Shown here one piece after another: positions 14,287 to 23,887 of a DNA stretch of 64,000 nucleotides. A model generated the notes under the pieces. The model had not been told where the DNA came from. It saw only the letters and a program-made list of their open reading frames with translations, and ran no database searches. This DNA comes from Oscillospiraceae bacterium (lineage in GTDB: Bacteria; Bacillota; Clostridia; Oscillospirales; Ruminococcaceae): assembly GCA_017435565.1 (NCBI GenBank), contig JAFSEU010000004.1, positions 55,231-119,230 of the forward strand. The letters are read 5' to 3'. The position numbers were made by a program, and so were the translations under genes. How positions within the stretch are numbered: the first letter of the stretch is position 1; every line of letters begins with the position of its first letter.

Positions 14287-14544
14287 TCAAATCACCTCAC
14301 CGTTTATGGTATCGAGCAGCGCCCCTATGTCACCGATGGCGGCGTTTGCCTCGTCTGCTGTGCTCTGCGCATTTTCGGCAGCAGTCTGAGCGCTTTCCGC
14401 TGCCGATTGTGCGGCTTCGGCGACGTCGGCGTTGGCTTTTAATGCGGTGTCAATTGTGTCCATATTTGCATTGATATCACCAATCAGCGACGGTTCGGTG
14501 ATATCGGGTTTTACAAGATTATAATTTGTAGTTTTAGTTGCCAT
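14287..14544 (-). CDS. Small tail-fibre/collar-like protein
   Basis: 85 residues. MATKTTNYNLVKPDITEPSLIGDINANMDTID is the short N-terminal module seen in many phage tail-fibre proteins. An Ala-rich coiled coil follows (AAQSAAESAQTAAENAQS, about 46-64). It could trimerise and link a fibre to the baseplate. The gene overlaps the end of the preceding tail gene by 11 bases. Confidence 0.6.
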   Translation of the reverse strand: MATKTTNYNLVKPDITEPSLIGDINANMDTIDTALKANADVAEAAQSAAESAQTAAENAQSTADEANAAIGDIGALLDTINGEVI

Positions 14545-16537
14545 TGTTACCTCCTACCTGTCCCCAGGTAAATCGGGCAAGCTCGCCCCAAGTATATTTT
14601 GCAGCATCCGCCCAGGTTCCTAAGTTCCTTGCTTCGGCGTTTGTGATATCATTGAGCAATTCCTCTTTCTGTGCCGCCGTCATTTTCTCAACGCGTGTCT
14701 TTGCCGCACCGAATACGGTGTCGCTGCCGCACGAGCTGATATTGTGCATTCCCCGCCACTCCCAGCGATATGACGTTATCGGCGCAAGATTGCCCTTATC
14801 ACCTGCGGCAAAGCCGACAAAATTCACCCAATCTCCGAGCTCCAGCGCAGGGTCGCCGAAAAGGTCAGCTTCAAAGGGGCGAAAACGTGCTGTTTTAAGG
14901 CTTTCAAAAACACCCGAAACGGGTACCTTGCTTCCCGTAATACGCCTCCATGGGACAACCTCGTGGAGTTCGGCTACAATTCCGACGTCGAGCGACTCAT
15001 CCTTAGCGGTATAAACATAAATGCCGTGCGAGCCGCTTGTGTGCGCAATCGTTACATCAAGCTGTTTTGTGCCGTAAGTGAGTGCTGAAAAACTCTCGCT
15101 CATTCGCTCAGACGCCGCTATCTCACGCTTAAGAGGCTTGATTTTAAGCTCGCTTAATTCCAGCTCGCCGTAGCGGTTGATGAACGCAATGCAGTTTGTA
15201 TGCTTGCAGATTTCCTAAAGCGCATCCCACAACGTTTTTATCTCTGCAAAGCTGCCTATCATTATCTCGATATCGGCATTGGGCAGAGCTGACAGCTCCT
15301 CATAGGATTGGCAAAGCGGAATGCCCGAATACTCAGATATCGCCTTAAGCCATCCGTAAGCTGTGTTGAAATGCCCGTATTCGTTGAAAATATCGCCCGA
15401 AACCGCAATATCCTTAAGGCGTATCATATCATCATATCCAAGGATTTTCACGAATCCCGGAGAGGATTTTGTTACCTCACTCGGAGTGAAACTCCCAAGA
15501 GGGCATTCTTCCCATCCGCCGTCGGTTCCGCCGTCGGTCAGAATCCAGAAAGACAGCGAAATGCGTGTTGAATAAAAATTGTCCGCTGTCCAGGCAGTGG
15601 GCAGTCTGATATCAAGATTAAATTCGGCAGCGTTGGCGGCCCCGGGCAAAAACAAATCGCTGTTCATACAGCTATTGCTTTTTGACAGCGATTTTATGAT
15701 ATCATTATCAATTGTTATCATCAGAGTGTCACCCAGCGTGACCTGACCTGTGATTTTGGTCTGACGTGTGGGCTTTCTGACAGCCTTTATGTAGTTTTCA
15801 CTCGGGAACGTCCTTGTCGTCGATAACGGCGCTAAATACGGATAAGAACCGTTTCTGATACGCCACGCCCACTTCGGGTAGGGCTCGGTATAGGAAAATG
15901 CAGACGGAATATCAAGCCCGTCAATATATGGGTACCCATCGGAAATTCTCCATATAGGGGTTCCGTCAATAAAGCTTCCTGTGCCGGCATTGGCGTAAAA
16001 TGTATCGCCTATGATATCGTACAGTCCTATTTCTCCGTCAGACAAACGCTCTGCGGGGACAAAATCACGAATCAGAATATCATCTTCATAAATTTTTGCA
16101 CCGTAAATAATACCACTGTGATATCCGTTGTCGCCCGAATAGCGGAACAGATTGATGGGATACAATTTTGAAAAAGAGCCTGTTGATATCGAAGATACAT
16201 CAACAATACGTTCCTGCGATGCAACTGCATCAACGGTATAGGTACCGTTTTTTGCATCCAAATCAAACAGGCAACGCTTGTAAGGATATGAGATTCCCGT
16301 ACTGTAATTGCCGCCATTGCCGTAATAAATAGTCCCGTTATAAGCGCCAACGAAAAAAATACATCCCGCCGTTCCGCAACCACTGACACTCCAGCCCGAT
16401 GTAGATTTGATAAGCTCATCTACAATCAATCTGAGTTGGCTGTGGTTGGATGATGTTACATTTACGCCTGTATCGATATACTGTGTCCCTGTCGCTTCAA
16501 TTCCTGTCAGATGCTTATATCCGATTGGTAAACTCAT
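14534..16537 (-). pseudogene. Tail-tip/baseplate protein interrupted by an in-frame TAG
   Basis: Two open stretches in one frame: 440 codons (16537 to 15218), TAG at 15215-15217, then 227 codons to TAA at 14534. Nothing else is disturbed: the 37 codons after TAG (EICKHTNCIAFIN...) read on as normal protein. WDAL-TAG-EIC differs from WDALQEIC by one C-to-T change. The product is a beta-rich tail-tip or baseplate protein, with a lectin-like N-terminal third (TGTQYIDTGV ... DGEIGLYD) and a C-terminal WTWGQ-like end. Either it is a nonsense mutation, or it is read through or restarted at the ATG at 15103 (which has no good ribosome site). The start overlaps the upstream stop as ATGA. Confidence 0.75.
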
Positions 16538-17376
16538 ATCTCAATCACCACAAATCCGTTAGCGTTAAGTTCGTCTGCGGATTGCATCTGCTGAGTTGTC
16601 AGCGGCACAATTCCTGTGCCTGATACAGCGGCTTTGGCAAGTGTTGAGTCAACAACCGAAATATCAGTCGCCTTGCCCACAAACACCCAACTCGTCAGCT
16701 CATCACCGACGTTTTCCAGCGCGATAATACAGTTTTGCACTAAGCTCGGCGCATCATATTGTGTAGGTTTACACTTGCCCTCTATTCGGCAGGTGTAAAA
16801 TTCACAAGCACAGAATGTCTTGTTTTGTGTAGTCACAGGACTTGATGTATCACTGTAAATATGGCAGCGGGTAAAGGTTTTGGTGTGGTCTGCATATGAA
16901 CTTGTCGAGCCGCCGAAACAGCTCCCCTTGAAAGTAATAATTGAATCATAAAAGTTAAGCCTGCCGTAATATCCGCTTGAAGACCCTGTGCCTGAGGCAA
17001 AGAATACGGCGTTTCCCGAAAATTCGCAGTTTTCGACGTTAACGTTAGCGGATGTACCTGCTTTGAGAAATCCGCTGTTGCTGTAAAAATCCTTAAACGA
17101 TATATTTTTTATCGTATTGGTTCCTGCAGCAAGGATGGCATATTTCGGAACGTCAAGGCTCGGTGATTGCACGTTGTAATTGATGTTCCTTATCTCGTGG
17201 GCGTCGCCGTCAAGCTCTTTGCAGGTCAGAGTACAAGCTGTCCACACCCCGTCGTTGTAGTCGTTGGCGTCAAGGTCGCACCCGAGCTTGTAATAGCTTG
17301 CCGAATCCGTAACGTCGTAAAAATCGTCCCAGTTTTGGATGATAAAAGGGTCGGTCTGTGTTCCTGTGCCTGTCAT
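16534..17376 (-). CDS. Tail-associated protein, probable beta-helix
   Basis: 280 residues. The N-terminus (MTGTGTQTDPFIIQNWDDFYDV) is typical of right-handed beta-helix proteins in Firmicutes phages. The body has repeated short beta strands and Cys/Gly turns (IRNINYNVQ, IKNISFKDFYS, VNVENCEFSG). No catalytic residues stand out. It lies directly before the tail-tip gene and overlaps it by 4 bases. The likely role is a baseplate or receptor-binding part. Confidence 0.55.
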   Translation of the reverse strand: MTGTGTQTDPFIIQNWDDFYDVTDSASYYKLGCDLDANDYNDGVWTACTLTCKELDGDAHEIRNINYNVQSPSLDVPKYAILAAGTNTIKNISFKDFYSNSGFLKAGTSANVNVENCEFSGNAVFFASGTGSSSGYYGRLNFYDSIITFKGSCFGGSTSSYADHTKTFTRCHIYSDTSSPVTTQNKTFCACEFYTCRIEGKCKPTQYDAPSLVQNCIIALENVGDELTSWVFVGKATDISVVDSTLAKAAVSGTGIVPLTTQQMQSADELNANGFVVIEI

Positions 17377-17388
17377 CGAATCACTCCT

Positions 17389-17739
17389 TTACATCTCGGT
17401 GAGGGAAAGAGCAACAGCCCATTTTCCCTTGCCGTTTTTATCATAATTGGGCGTATAGGTCCTGTCACCTGCGTACATTGTTTTGGTGATGATTTCGTCG
17501 AACAAATCAAACTCCACTTCACAGCTCGGTTCGGCAACTGCGTTTCTGATAACGCTTGCCTGTGCAGGCATAAGCACGCTCCAGTTTGCGTCGATTTTGA
17601 GCTTTGTCGCAATGCGCTCACGGCACATATCGCCCGCCTGGCTTCTGCCGCTGTTTGATGAGTCGATGTCGCTCTCTAAGATAATCAGCTCATCGGGGAC
17701 GGGCATATCAACGCCGCCTATTCTTAATATGTAGCTCAT
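17389..17739 (-). CDS. Phage tail protein of unknown role, 116 aa
   Basis: A beta-rich small protein (MSYILRIGGVDMPVPDELII) that begins 4 bases inside the end of the tape-measure gene and precedes the baseplate genes. In siphophages a protein of this size here is often the distal tail or adaptor protein. I recognise the position, not the family. Confidence 0.5.
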   Translation of the reverse strand: MSYILRIGGVDMPVPDELIILESDIDSSNSGRSQAGDMCRERIATKLKIDANWSVLMPAQASVIRNAVAEPSCEVEFDLFDEIITKTMYAGDRTYTPNYDKNGKGKWAVALSLTEM

Positions 17740-20369
17740 ATTGTGCCTCCGTTCGTAGCTCTTGTGTTTCTGGCGTTGTATCTTCTGATGACCTCGGAAA
17801 CGGTCTTGCCGTCAAGCATCAGCTTGATTATTTCCGTTCTGCCGCTGTTCATTTCACTTTGTGCGTCCTTGAATGCCTGCATCATTGTCGAATACGGCGA
17901 AACGATTTCGGGTTCTCGATTGTTATCGCCCAAGATTGCGGCGAATTCGCCGAAGTTTGCGGGAACGACCGTGCCGGTGGCGAGCCGTGGAATATGTGGA
18001 ATATCAAAACCGACGTGACCGCCGCCCATAATTTCAGGCAAATCAAAACCGATACCGTTGATGCCATCAACGATATTTGTGTTGATAGCGTCAATCATCC
18101 AGTTTATGGCGTCGGCGATTCCCGATTTCACATCTTCCCACAAGTCAAGAATTTCTTCCTTGACGTCAGAAAAAAATGATGTAACGCTTGAAAACGCCGA
18201 TTTGATATTTTCAGCAGCACTCGTAAATTTCTCCGAAAACCACTCGCCTATATCGGAAAAAGCGCCGACTATATCGTTATATCTGCTGACAGCCCAGCTT
18301 TTTATCGTTGTAAATGCCGAAATAATTCCGTATTTTACAAGAGCGAATTTCTGCGAAAACCACTGCCCGATATTTGAAAATGCACCCGTTATGTCGTTTT
18401 TTCTGTCAACAAACCAATTGCCGATATTCTCAAAAGCGGTGTGTATGCCGTTTTTAGCAGCAGTGAATTTTTCGGAAAACCACTCGCCGATATCAGAAAA
18501 CGCACTTGTGATATTGTTCTTTTTGTCGCGAAACCATTTTCCGATATCCGAAAAGGCAGATTTTATGTTATCACAAGCATTACCAAAAAAGTCGGGAATT
18601 TTCTCTGTAAAAAACGTTTCAACTGCATTCCAGACAGCGACTGCGCCGTCGAATATCGGCCAAAGGAAGCCGTCTATCTGTTCGCCCCATTTATCATATA
18701 TTGCCGAACCGATTTGCCAGCCGGCAATAAATGCAGCAAACGCTGCGACAAATTGTGTTCCGTATGAAAGTCCAGCAGCATTCCCTGCAGAACCGATAGG
18801 TAGTGTAAGCTTTGAAAATGCCGTGCCAATCGTACCCTTAAGTGTAGAAAGGCCATCGGCAAATTTGTTGATTGCAGAGCCGACTTTTACAGCGGCATAA
18901 ATCGCTGTGATTGCACCGGCAAGCTCCAGAAGATTCTCTACGTCGTTTTCGTCGATGCTCGTTCCGACCTTCTTGATATATCCGCCTAATTTCTTGACGC
19001 CCTTGACGATCTGGTCGCCAGTCCACTCGGCAATTGGCTCAAGCCATTCTTCCCACAGGCGCATCAGAACAGGCTCAGCAGTTTCCCATGCGGCACTTAT
19101 GCCCTCGATTGCATCGGACAGTCCGTCGAGAAACGCAGGAATAAAATCGCCGACAGTCCATTGACCGAACGGAACGAGAATGTTGTCCCAGAACCATTTC
19201 AGCCCGTCGCCGACATTGTTTCCGAAAGGCTTTAATGTTTCCCAAAGCTTTTCAAATCCTGTTGTGACAGGTCTGAAAAATACTGAAAGATTTTTCAGAA
19301 CTCCCTTCAGCTTGTCAAGGTTCTGTTCGACAGGCTCGGTATCTGTGGTAATCGAGGTAATCTCTGAAGGAATACCGACTCCCCCGATATCGGTACCCGA
19401 ACCACCGCTGTCGCCGCTGCGCTTATTGATTTCGTCAAAGCCCATCAGCTGACGCTCGGTAGCTTTGGCGGCATCCTCGGCGCTGTTTGCGATATCAGCA
19501 TAATTATCGGCGGCAGTGCCCGAATCGACCGCAAGTGAAAAGCTCTGTGACAAATCGAATCCGAAAATATCGCTTAAAACTGCAGCGGCATTGCGAGCAG
19601 AAACTATAAGCTGTGACAGAATCGAATTCAGCGTTTTTACCGCAGGTGTCAGCACATTGACAAGAATGGTACCGATTATGGAAGAAAACTCTTTCCACTG
19701 CTCAGCGAGAATTCTTGTCTGATTCGCCCAGCTATCAGACGTCTTAGCAAAGTCACCCTGCGCTAAAGAGGTCTGATGCATTACATAGGCGTATCTCAAC
19801 TGCACCTTTTCTGCCTGCGACATTGCCGAAACATTCTTGGTAATACCCCGTGATAAAGCAAATGCCTGCAAGTTCGCTTCGGTCATTACAACGCCGAATT
19901 GCTTCAGGGTTTCGGTTTCGCCCGTGAATATGGATTTCAGGGCGGTTGAAGCGACATCCTGAGTAACGTTGTAGAACGATGCCATATCTGCAGAAAGCCC
20001 TGTCAGCGTCACAGCCATATCCGAAGCGCAGTCGTCGGCAATCCCCATACCCTTTGCCATAGACATCAGGGTCGAGCCTGTCTGCTTTGCGCTAAGCCTT
20101 GATATACCAAAGCTCTTGATTGCAGTGTCGGCGAACGCTTCCATCTTGTAGGCCATTTCGCCGAAAGCAGTATCAACAACGTTCTGCACTTCCTGAACGT
20201 CCGAAGCAATTGTTACTGCCTGTTTGCCGAAATTGATTAATGCGCCGATGGAGAAGGCAACTCCGAATGCTGTAGCAAGCTTAGAAAGAGTTGATTTCAG
20301 TGAATTAACACCGTTTACAAACCCCTTGGTATCAACCCGTGTATCAAAATTCAGATATCCATCAGCCAT
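17736..20369 (-). CDS. Tail tape measure protein
   Basis: 877 residues, by far the longest late gene. The N-terminus (MADGYLNFDTRVDTKGF) and the Ala/Ser-rich helical region (about 30-270) are typical of tape measure proteins that set tail length. A hydrophobic stretch (about 515-555) could insert in the host membrane. Residues about 610-745 hold several ~35-residue repeats around F-S-D-I-G-E-W-F-S-E-K-F. ATG at 20369 was preferred to the GTG 12 bases earlier because GGGAAGTGGG lies just upstream. It follows the Gp15 and Com genes. Confidence 0.9.
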   Translation of the reverse strand: MADGYLNFDTRVDTKGFVNGVNSLKSTLSKLATAFGVAFSIGALINFGKQAVTIASDVQEVQNVVDTAFGEMAYKMEAFADTAIKSFGISRLSAKQTGSTLMSMAKGMGIADDCASDMAVTLTGLSADMASFYNVTQDVASTALKSIFTGETETLKQFGVVMTEANLQAFALSRGITKNVSAMSQAEKVQLRYAYVMHQTSLAQGDFAKTSDSWANQTRILAEQWKEFSSIIGTILVNVLTPAVKTLNSILSQLIVSARNAAAVLSDIFGFDLSQSFSLAVDSGTAADNYADIANSAEDAAKATERQLMGFDEINKRSGDSGGSGTDIGGVGIPSEITSITTDTEPVEQNLDKLKGVLKNLSVFFRPVTTGFEKLWETLKPFGNNVGDGLKWFWDNILVPFGQWTVGDFIPAFLDGLSDAIEGISAAWETAEPVLMRLWEEWLEPIAEWTGDQIVKGVKKLGGYIKKVGTSIDENDVENLLELAGAITAIYAAVKVGSAINKFADGLSTLKGTIGTAFSKLTLPIGSAGNAAGLSYGTQFVAAFAAFIAGWQIGSAIYDKWGEQIDGFLWPIFDGAVAVWNAVETFFTEKIPDFFGNACDNIKSAFSDIGKWFRDKKNNITSAFSDIGEWFSEKFTAAKNGIHTAFENIGNWFVDRKNDITGAFSNIGQWFSQKFALVKYGIISAFTTIKSWAVSRYNDIVGAFSDIGEWFSEKFTSAAENIKSAFSSVTSFFSDVKEEILDLWEDVKSGIADAINWMIDAINTNIVDGINGIGFDLPEIMGGGHVGFDIPHIPRLATGTVVPANFGEFAAILGDNNREPEIVSPYSTMMQAFKDAQSEMNSGRTEIIKLMLDGKTVSEVIRRYNARNTRATNGGTI
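18140..18570 (-). repeat. Internal ~105-bp repeats in the tape measure gene
   Basis: At least four imperfect tandem units encode WFSEKF- and AFSDIGEWF-like segments. The plus strand shows repeated GAAAACCACTCGCC-type and GATATC(A)GAAAA(A)GC blocks. Unit gain or loss would change tail length by a fixed step. Confidence 0.65.
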
Positions 20370-20440
20370 AATTGTACCCACTTCCCTTCTTTTTCTAAAA
20401 AAGTTCTGCGGGTACGCTCAAGGTACGCTGTGCAGATTAT

Positions 20441-20557
20441 TTAATTGTTTTTATAAGTATTTTTTGTTTTGCATTTGCGGCAGATGATGTTTATCACGCC
20501 TGTAAAAAAGCCTTCAAAAAGCACCCTGCCGCATTTTTTACAGCAATATTTTTTCAT
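20441..20557 (-). CDS. Com-like zinc-ribbon protein, 38 aa
   Basis: Small and basic, with CCxxC at residues 5-9 (YCCKKC) and CxxC at 26-29 (CRKC), forming one zinc ribbon. It resembles Mu Com-family proteins, RNA- or DNA-binding regulators often found among phage late genes. The ATG overlaps the TGA of the Gp15-like gene (ATGA). A short gap separates it from the tape measure gene, so it could influence translation of that gene. It is too short for ordinary gene callers. Confidence 0.7.
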   Translation of the reverse strand: MKKYCCKKCGRVLFEGFFTGVINIICRKCKTKNTYKNN

Positions 20558-21114
20558 ATCAGCTCTTTTAAAAACTCCTCAGTTTCGGCAACAGCTTCCC
20601 TATCCTCTTTTGACATCAGATTAAACAGCTCTTTATTGTGACGAACATACTCACGCTCGGATTTATCCAAAGGTTTGCCACGTGCCTTTTTGTAGCGTAT
20701 CGACATCACAGCCGCAAAAAGACCGCTGGGGTCAATTTCCCCGAATGCACCGAGGACTGTCCACCAATGCATAAACTCTACGGAACGGATTTCAAAGCCT
20801 AAGACCTTATTGACTGCAGGGAACAGAATCCCTGCATCGTGCTCCCAGTCAAGTGTTTTAATCTTTGTCGGTTCAGATTTTGGCATATCACCGCCATCAC
20901 AAAACCAATACGCCTTCTTTACAGCTTCTTCAAAATGCTTCATGGGCACATCATCAACAAAAAGGCACTTAACGCAGACGTAAGCCTTCTCAATATCGCT
21001 AAGTTCGTCATCGTTAAAGGCAGGATAGATATACAGCAGTATGTTTCTGAAATCGGCATTGATGCGATAGAGCTTGCCGGCAACTTCAAGCGATGTGGGA
21101 AGTAAATCAATCAT
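20554..21114 (-). CDS. Gp15-family tail assembly protein
   Basis: 186 residues. MIDLLPTSLEVAGKLYRINADFRNILLY, the central FMHWWTVLGAFGEIDP and the terminal basic segment match the bacteriophage Gp15 family, encoded between the tail chaperone and tape measure genes. It probably helps tail assembly. It overlaps the upstream gene by 4 bases. Confidence 0.75.
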   Translation of the reverse strand: MIDLLPTSLEVAGKLYRINADFRNILLYIYPAFNDDELSDIEKAYVCVKCLFVDDVPMKHFEEAVKKAYWFCDGGDMPKSEPTKIKTLDWEHDAGILFPAVNKVLGFEIRSVEFMHWWTVLGAFGEIDPSGLFAAVMSIRYKKARGKPLDKSEREYVRHNKELFNLMSKEDREAVAETEEFLKELI

Positions 21115-21644
21115 GTCAACAGCTGTTTTAAAATCTCTGCCTTCTGCTCGGGCGAAAGATTTGAAATATCAAGTGCAGGCTGCGCCATAGGTATAAAAGG
21201 TTTTGCCGACTGTTTCGATTGAGATATATACTTTGCGGTCTTCTCATTATCAAGGCTGACAGACATATTCTGTGCATTGGCAGCGCTCTTGATATCATGC
21301 TCAAGAATGGGCAGCAAAGCGTCGAGAAAAGCAATACAGATAGGCTGACCGCTTTGATTGAGGCTGATGCAGTTTGTGCTGCCGAAGGCTTTTGCGGCTG
21401 TGTCTGCGCCGAAAACATAGTCAATCTGATTGCGGATGAATTCATCAGCTTCCTTGACATCTTCAACCGAAACGTCATAGTCGATCTCTTTAAAATTGTT
21501 ACAAAGTTTGCCGATTTTCTCTTTTGCCTCGTTGAATCGAGTGATTATGCCATAATCCGATACATTTATGCGGATTGCGTTGCTTTCATCTCCGTTTAAT
21601 GCGTATTCTTTGAAGCTTCCGCCCTGAAAGTTAATTGATTTCAT
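21111..21644 (-). CDS. Tail assembly chaperone-like protein
   Basis: 177 residues, mostly helical and charged, with a C-terminal NLSPEQKAEILKQLL helix. In position it is the gpG-like chaperone between the major tail protein and Gp15. In many phages a frameshift joins the two chaperone genes; here the ATG of the next gene overlaps the stop (TCATG), and I see no obvious slippery heptamer. Confidence 0.6.
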   Translation of the reverse strand: MKSINFQGGSFKEYALNGDESNAIRINVSDYGIITRFNEAKEKIGKLCNNFKEIDYDVSVEDVKEADEFIRNQIDYVFGADTAAKAFGSTNCISLNQSGQPICIAFLDALLPILEHDIKSAANAQNMSVSLDNEKTAKYISQSKQSAKPFIPMAQPALDISNLSPEQKAEILKQLLT

Positions 21645-21698
21645 TTTTATTCCTCCCTTATAAAATCAAAAGGGGCATGAAAAATCACACCCCTTGAA

Positions 21699-22214
21699 TT
21701 ATTCTGTTGCAGCTGTTGATGTTGCTTTGCTGAACGAAGGTACTTTATCGGTGATAGTAGCCGTACCTTTATCGCGGTTTCCACAGAAACCAACATTGTA
21801 TGGGATTGAAATACCGCCCTGCGGACCACCATAAGACTGAGGCTTGGCGATTGCATCCTCGATCCACGCGTCAAAAGGTCCTTCCGTCTTGTCGATGAGA
21901 ACCTCAAGCACCTGCGTTTTGCAGTCGTCACCGACAAGGCGGTTCATTGTGATATTCTTAATCCATTCGTAAAAAGCACCGTCGCTCGGGTTTGCGTAAT
22001 ATGTATCCACATCAAACGAAGGCTCATAGCCATTGTCCTGAATAGACACCTGGTCAAGAATATTCTTTTTTGTCTCGGTATCGGGATTAAGCTCAATACT
22101 CAAATCCTCAACGTCCTGGCCGATAAGAAACCAGCTCGGGGTTTCGGCATTGGGCGTTGCGTTGATGTAAAGAAGATGTGCACTGCGCTTAAGTTTTTTC
22201 ATTGCTTCTGCCAT
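21699..22214 (-). CDS. Major tail (tube) protein
   Basis: 171 residues. The beta-rich pattern (YINATPNAETPSWFLIGQDVEDLSIELNPDTETKKNILDQ) is typical of siphophage tube proteins. It lies after the head-tail connectors and before the chaperones. A strong AGAGAGGAA site precedes ATG, fitting high expression. Assigned from position and pattern. Confidence 0.75.
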   Translation of the reverse strand: MAEAMKKLKRSAHLLYINATPNAETPSWFLIGQDVEDLSIELNPDTETKKNILDQVSIQDNGYEPSFDVDTYYANPSDGAFYEWIKNITMNRLVGDDCKTQVLEVLIDKTEGPFDAWIEDAIAKPQSYGGPQGGISIPYNVGFCGNRDKGTATITDKVPSFSKATSTAATE

Positions 22215-22238
22215 AAAAATTTCCTCTCTTTCTTAAAT

Positions 22239-22676
22239 TTACATTTCAACGCTATACTGCACCTGAATACTCAGCTGATACTGCAATCCGTCTGCGGTAT
22301 TCTCCTGCGGAATCTGATACAGCATAGCGTTGTTTGCCGTTATTTTCGTTATTTCGCCGCGGCGTTCCACGGCGTCAATTGTGCTTATAATTTCAGCGCC
22401 AATTTGATTATGCAGCCAGTGCGTCAACTCAAGCAACACGCCGCTGTTTGCCATACGTTCATAATCATTGATGCCGCTGTAGGTCGCATACAGCATAAAA
22501 TTGTGCTGTCGCTTCTGGTTGCCCAGGATATCTTCGGAAATGAGCTCATCGCCAATCGGATCCAAGCCGTAGCTTGTTGGCTCGGGATCTGCAAAGTCGA
22601 TGTGTATTTCGTTGCACACCTGTGATATCTTGGGAAAGCTTTGCAGAATTTCACGCATTTTTTCTATGATGTTCAT
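22239..22676 (-). CDS. Minor capsid/tail terminator protein
   Basis: 145 residues. MNIIEKMREILQSFP and the later EITKITANNAMLYQIPQEN pattern resemble a minor capsid or tail-terminator family of low-GC siphophages. The start at MNIIEK was chosen for the GAGGTG site 6 bases upstream. It sits immediately before the major tail gene, the usual terminator position. Confidence 0.6.
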   Translation of the reverse strand: MNIIEKMREILQSFPKISQVCNEIHIDFADPEPTSYGLDPIGDELISEDILGNQKRQHNFMLYATYSGINDYERMANSGVLLELTHWLHNQIGAEIISTIDAVERRGEITKITANNAMLYQIPQENTADGLQYQLSIQVQYSVEM

Positions 22677-22680
22677 AAGA

Positions 22681-23142
22681 TCACCTCTTTTTTGCAATAG
22701 CCGCAGCGCTGCGCAGAATCTGCTGACCGTGGTTTTTCTTCATCACTTCGAACCATAATCTTTGTGCCTGCGGGTGTTTAGCTGTGCTGTATTGCAAGTC
22801 TCTGTCCGTCAGAACCTTGCTTTCGCCCTTTCCAGCAAACGCCGATCCCGTTTTGCTCGAAACCATCAGCTTGCCGTAGTATTGATATCTTCCATACGGA
22901 GAAACAACATAAATTCTGCCGCTTCCGATTTTTGTACCAAGAACGGCGGATTTTGCAAGAATATTGTTTCTTGATGGCGTGTATTTCACCATAAGCCTTA
23001 TGCATTCGCTGTCAACAAACTTCTGTACAGTTTCAAAACGTTGCGTCTGTTCTCTTCCAAAGGTGCTTTTCCACACAAGGTTAAGCTGTGCCTTCTGAGC
23101 CTTGATTTGAGCGTTTTTGGGCTGTTTTATATTATCTGCCAT
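22681..23142 (-). CDS. Minor capsid protein / head-tail connector
   Basis: 153 residues, basic, with a helical N-terminus and a conserved-looking IYVVSPYGRYQYYGKLMVSS core, as in the Minor_capsid_2 type of connector. The start MADNIKQ has AAGGTG 5 bases upstream; the longer frame has no site. Part of the connector cluster. Confidence 0.65.
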   Translation of the reverse strand: MADNIKQPKNAQIKAQKAQLNLVWKSTFGREQTQRFETVQKFVDSECIRLMVKYTPSRNNILAKSAVLGTKIGSGRIYVVSPYGRYQYYGKLMVSSKTGSAFAGKGESKVLTDRDLQYSTAKHPQAQRLWFEVMKKNHGQQILRSAAAIAKKR

Positions 23143-23146
23143 AAAA

Positions 23147-23491
23147 TCACCTTGCTGTAAGCTCAATATGCGGCAAACCGCCGTAACGGCAATCATTAAC
23201 CGTTTTTATAACAGCATAATCAGGGTGCAGTTCCCGAAATTTCTTCATACTTTCGGAAACGCTCTGCTGACTTGAAGCATCAAACTCAAAATCAGCCTTG
23301 CTTTTTACGATGATATCGCCATTTTTCGGGATATAATCGCTGTCGTAAACATACACCAGAACGCTGTCGTTGGTCTGTATGCCGTTTTTGGTGACGGTCT
23401 GACCTCTGCTGTCGTTCCAGTAGATATTGCAGATTTGGTGCTTGATGTAGGTTTTTCCCTCAAAAACCGTGCAATCAGCATTCTTCAGCAT
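23147..23491 (-). CDS. Minor capsid protein / head closure
   Basis: 114 residues. A beta-rich protein with TVFEGKTYIKHQICNIYWNDSRG, like the Minor_capsid_1 type of head-closure protein. It overlaps the preceding adaptor gene by 7 bases. Assigned by pattern and order. Confidence 0.65.
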   Translation of the reverse strand: MLKNADCTVFEGKTYIKHQICNIYWNDSRGQTVTKNGIQTNDSVLVYVYDSDYIPKNGDIIVKSKADFEFDASSQQSVSESMKKFRELHPDYAVIKTVNDCRYGGLPHIELTAR

Positions 23492-23856
23492 ATATCAACA
23501 CCTCTGTAAAGCAAGCCCGTACCGCTGAGCCATTTATAAACAATACTTGCGATTTTTTGCCGCTTTGTGTTTTCGTTTTGCTCTGCGCTCTGATATGACA
23601 TCGACCAGCCCTGTACACTTTCGCTTACCTTGCCGCCGCTCTGCTTATCATACTTGTCTGCGGTATACAAAGCTTCGGCAATTTCACATACGCAAAGCTT
23701 AACACATTCGGGTATATCGTTATTATCGATATTCTGTCCTGCAAAGCACATAAGCTCTTTTGAAGCAAAGCGCTCATAAAAAGGAAAAGAGGCGGCGTCT
23801 ACCACGGCCTCTTTCCCGATCAAATACGCATCGGTATAAAATTCATAATCAACCAT
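23485..23856 (-). CDS. Head-tail connector (adaptor) protein
   Basis: 123 residues, mainly helical (MVDYEFYTDAYLIGKEAVVDAASFPFYERFASKEL), the typical form of an HK97 gp6-like adaptor that joins the portal. It directly follows the capsid gene. Confidence 0.65.
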   Translation of the reverse strand: MVDYEFYTDAYLIGKEAVVDAASFPFYERFASKELMCFAGQNIDNNDIPECVKLCVCEIAEALYTADKYDKQSGGKVSESVQGWSMSYQSAEQNENTKRQKIASIVYKWLSGTGLLYRGVDIC

Positions 23857-23887
23857 AATAAGCCGCCTTTCTCACTCGTATATAACT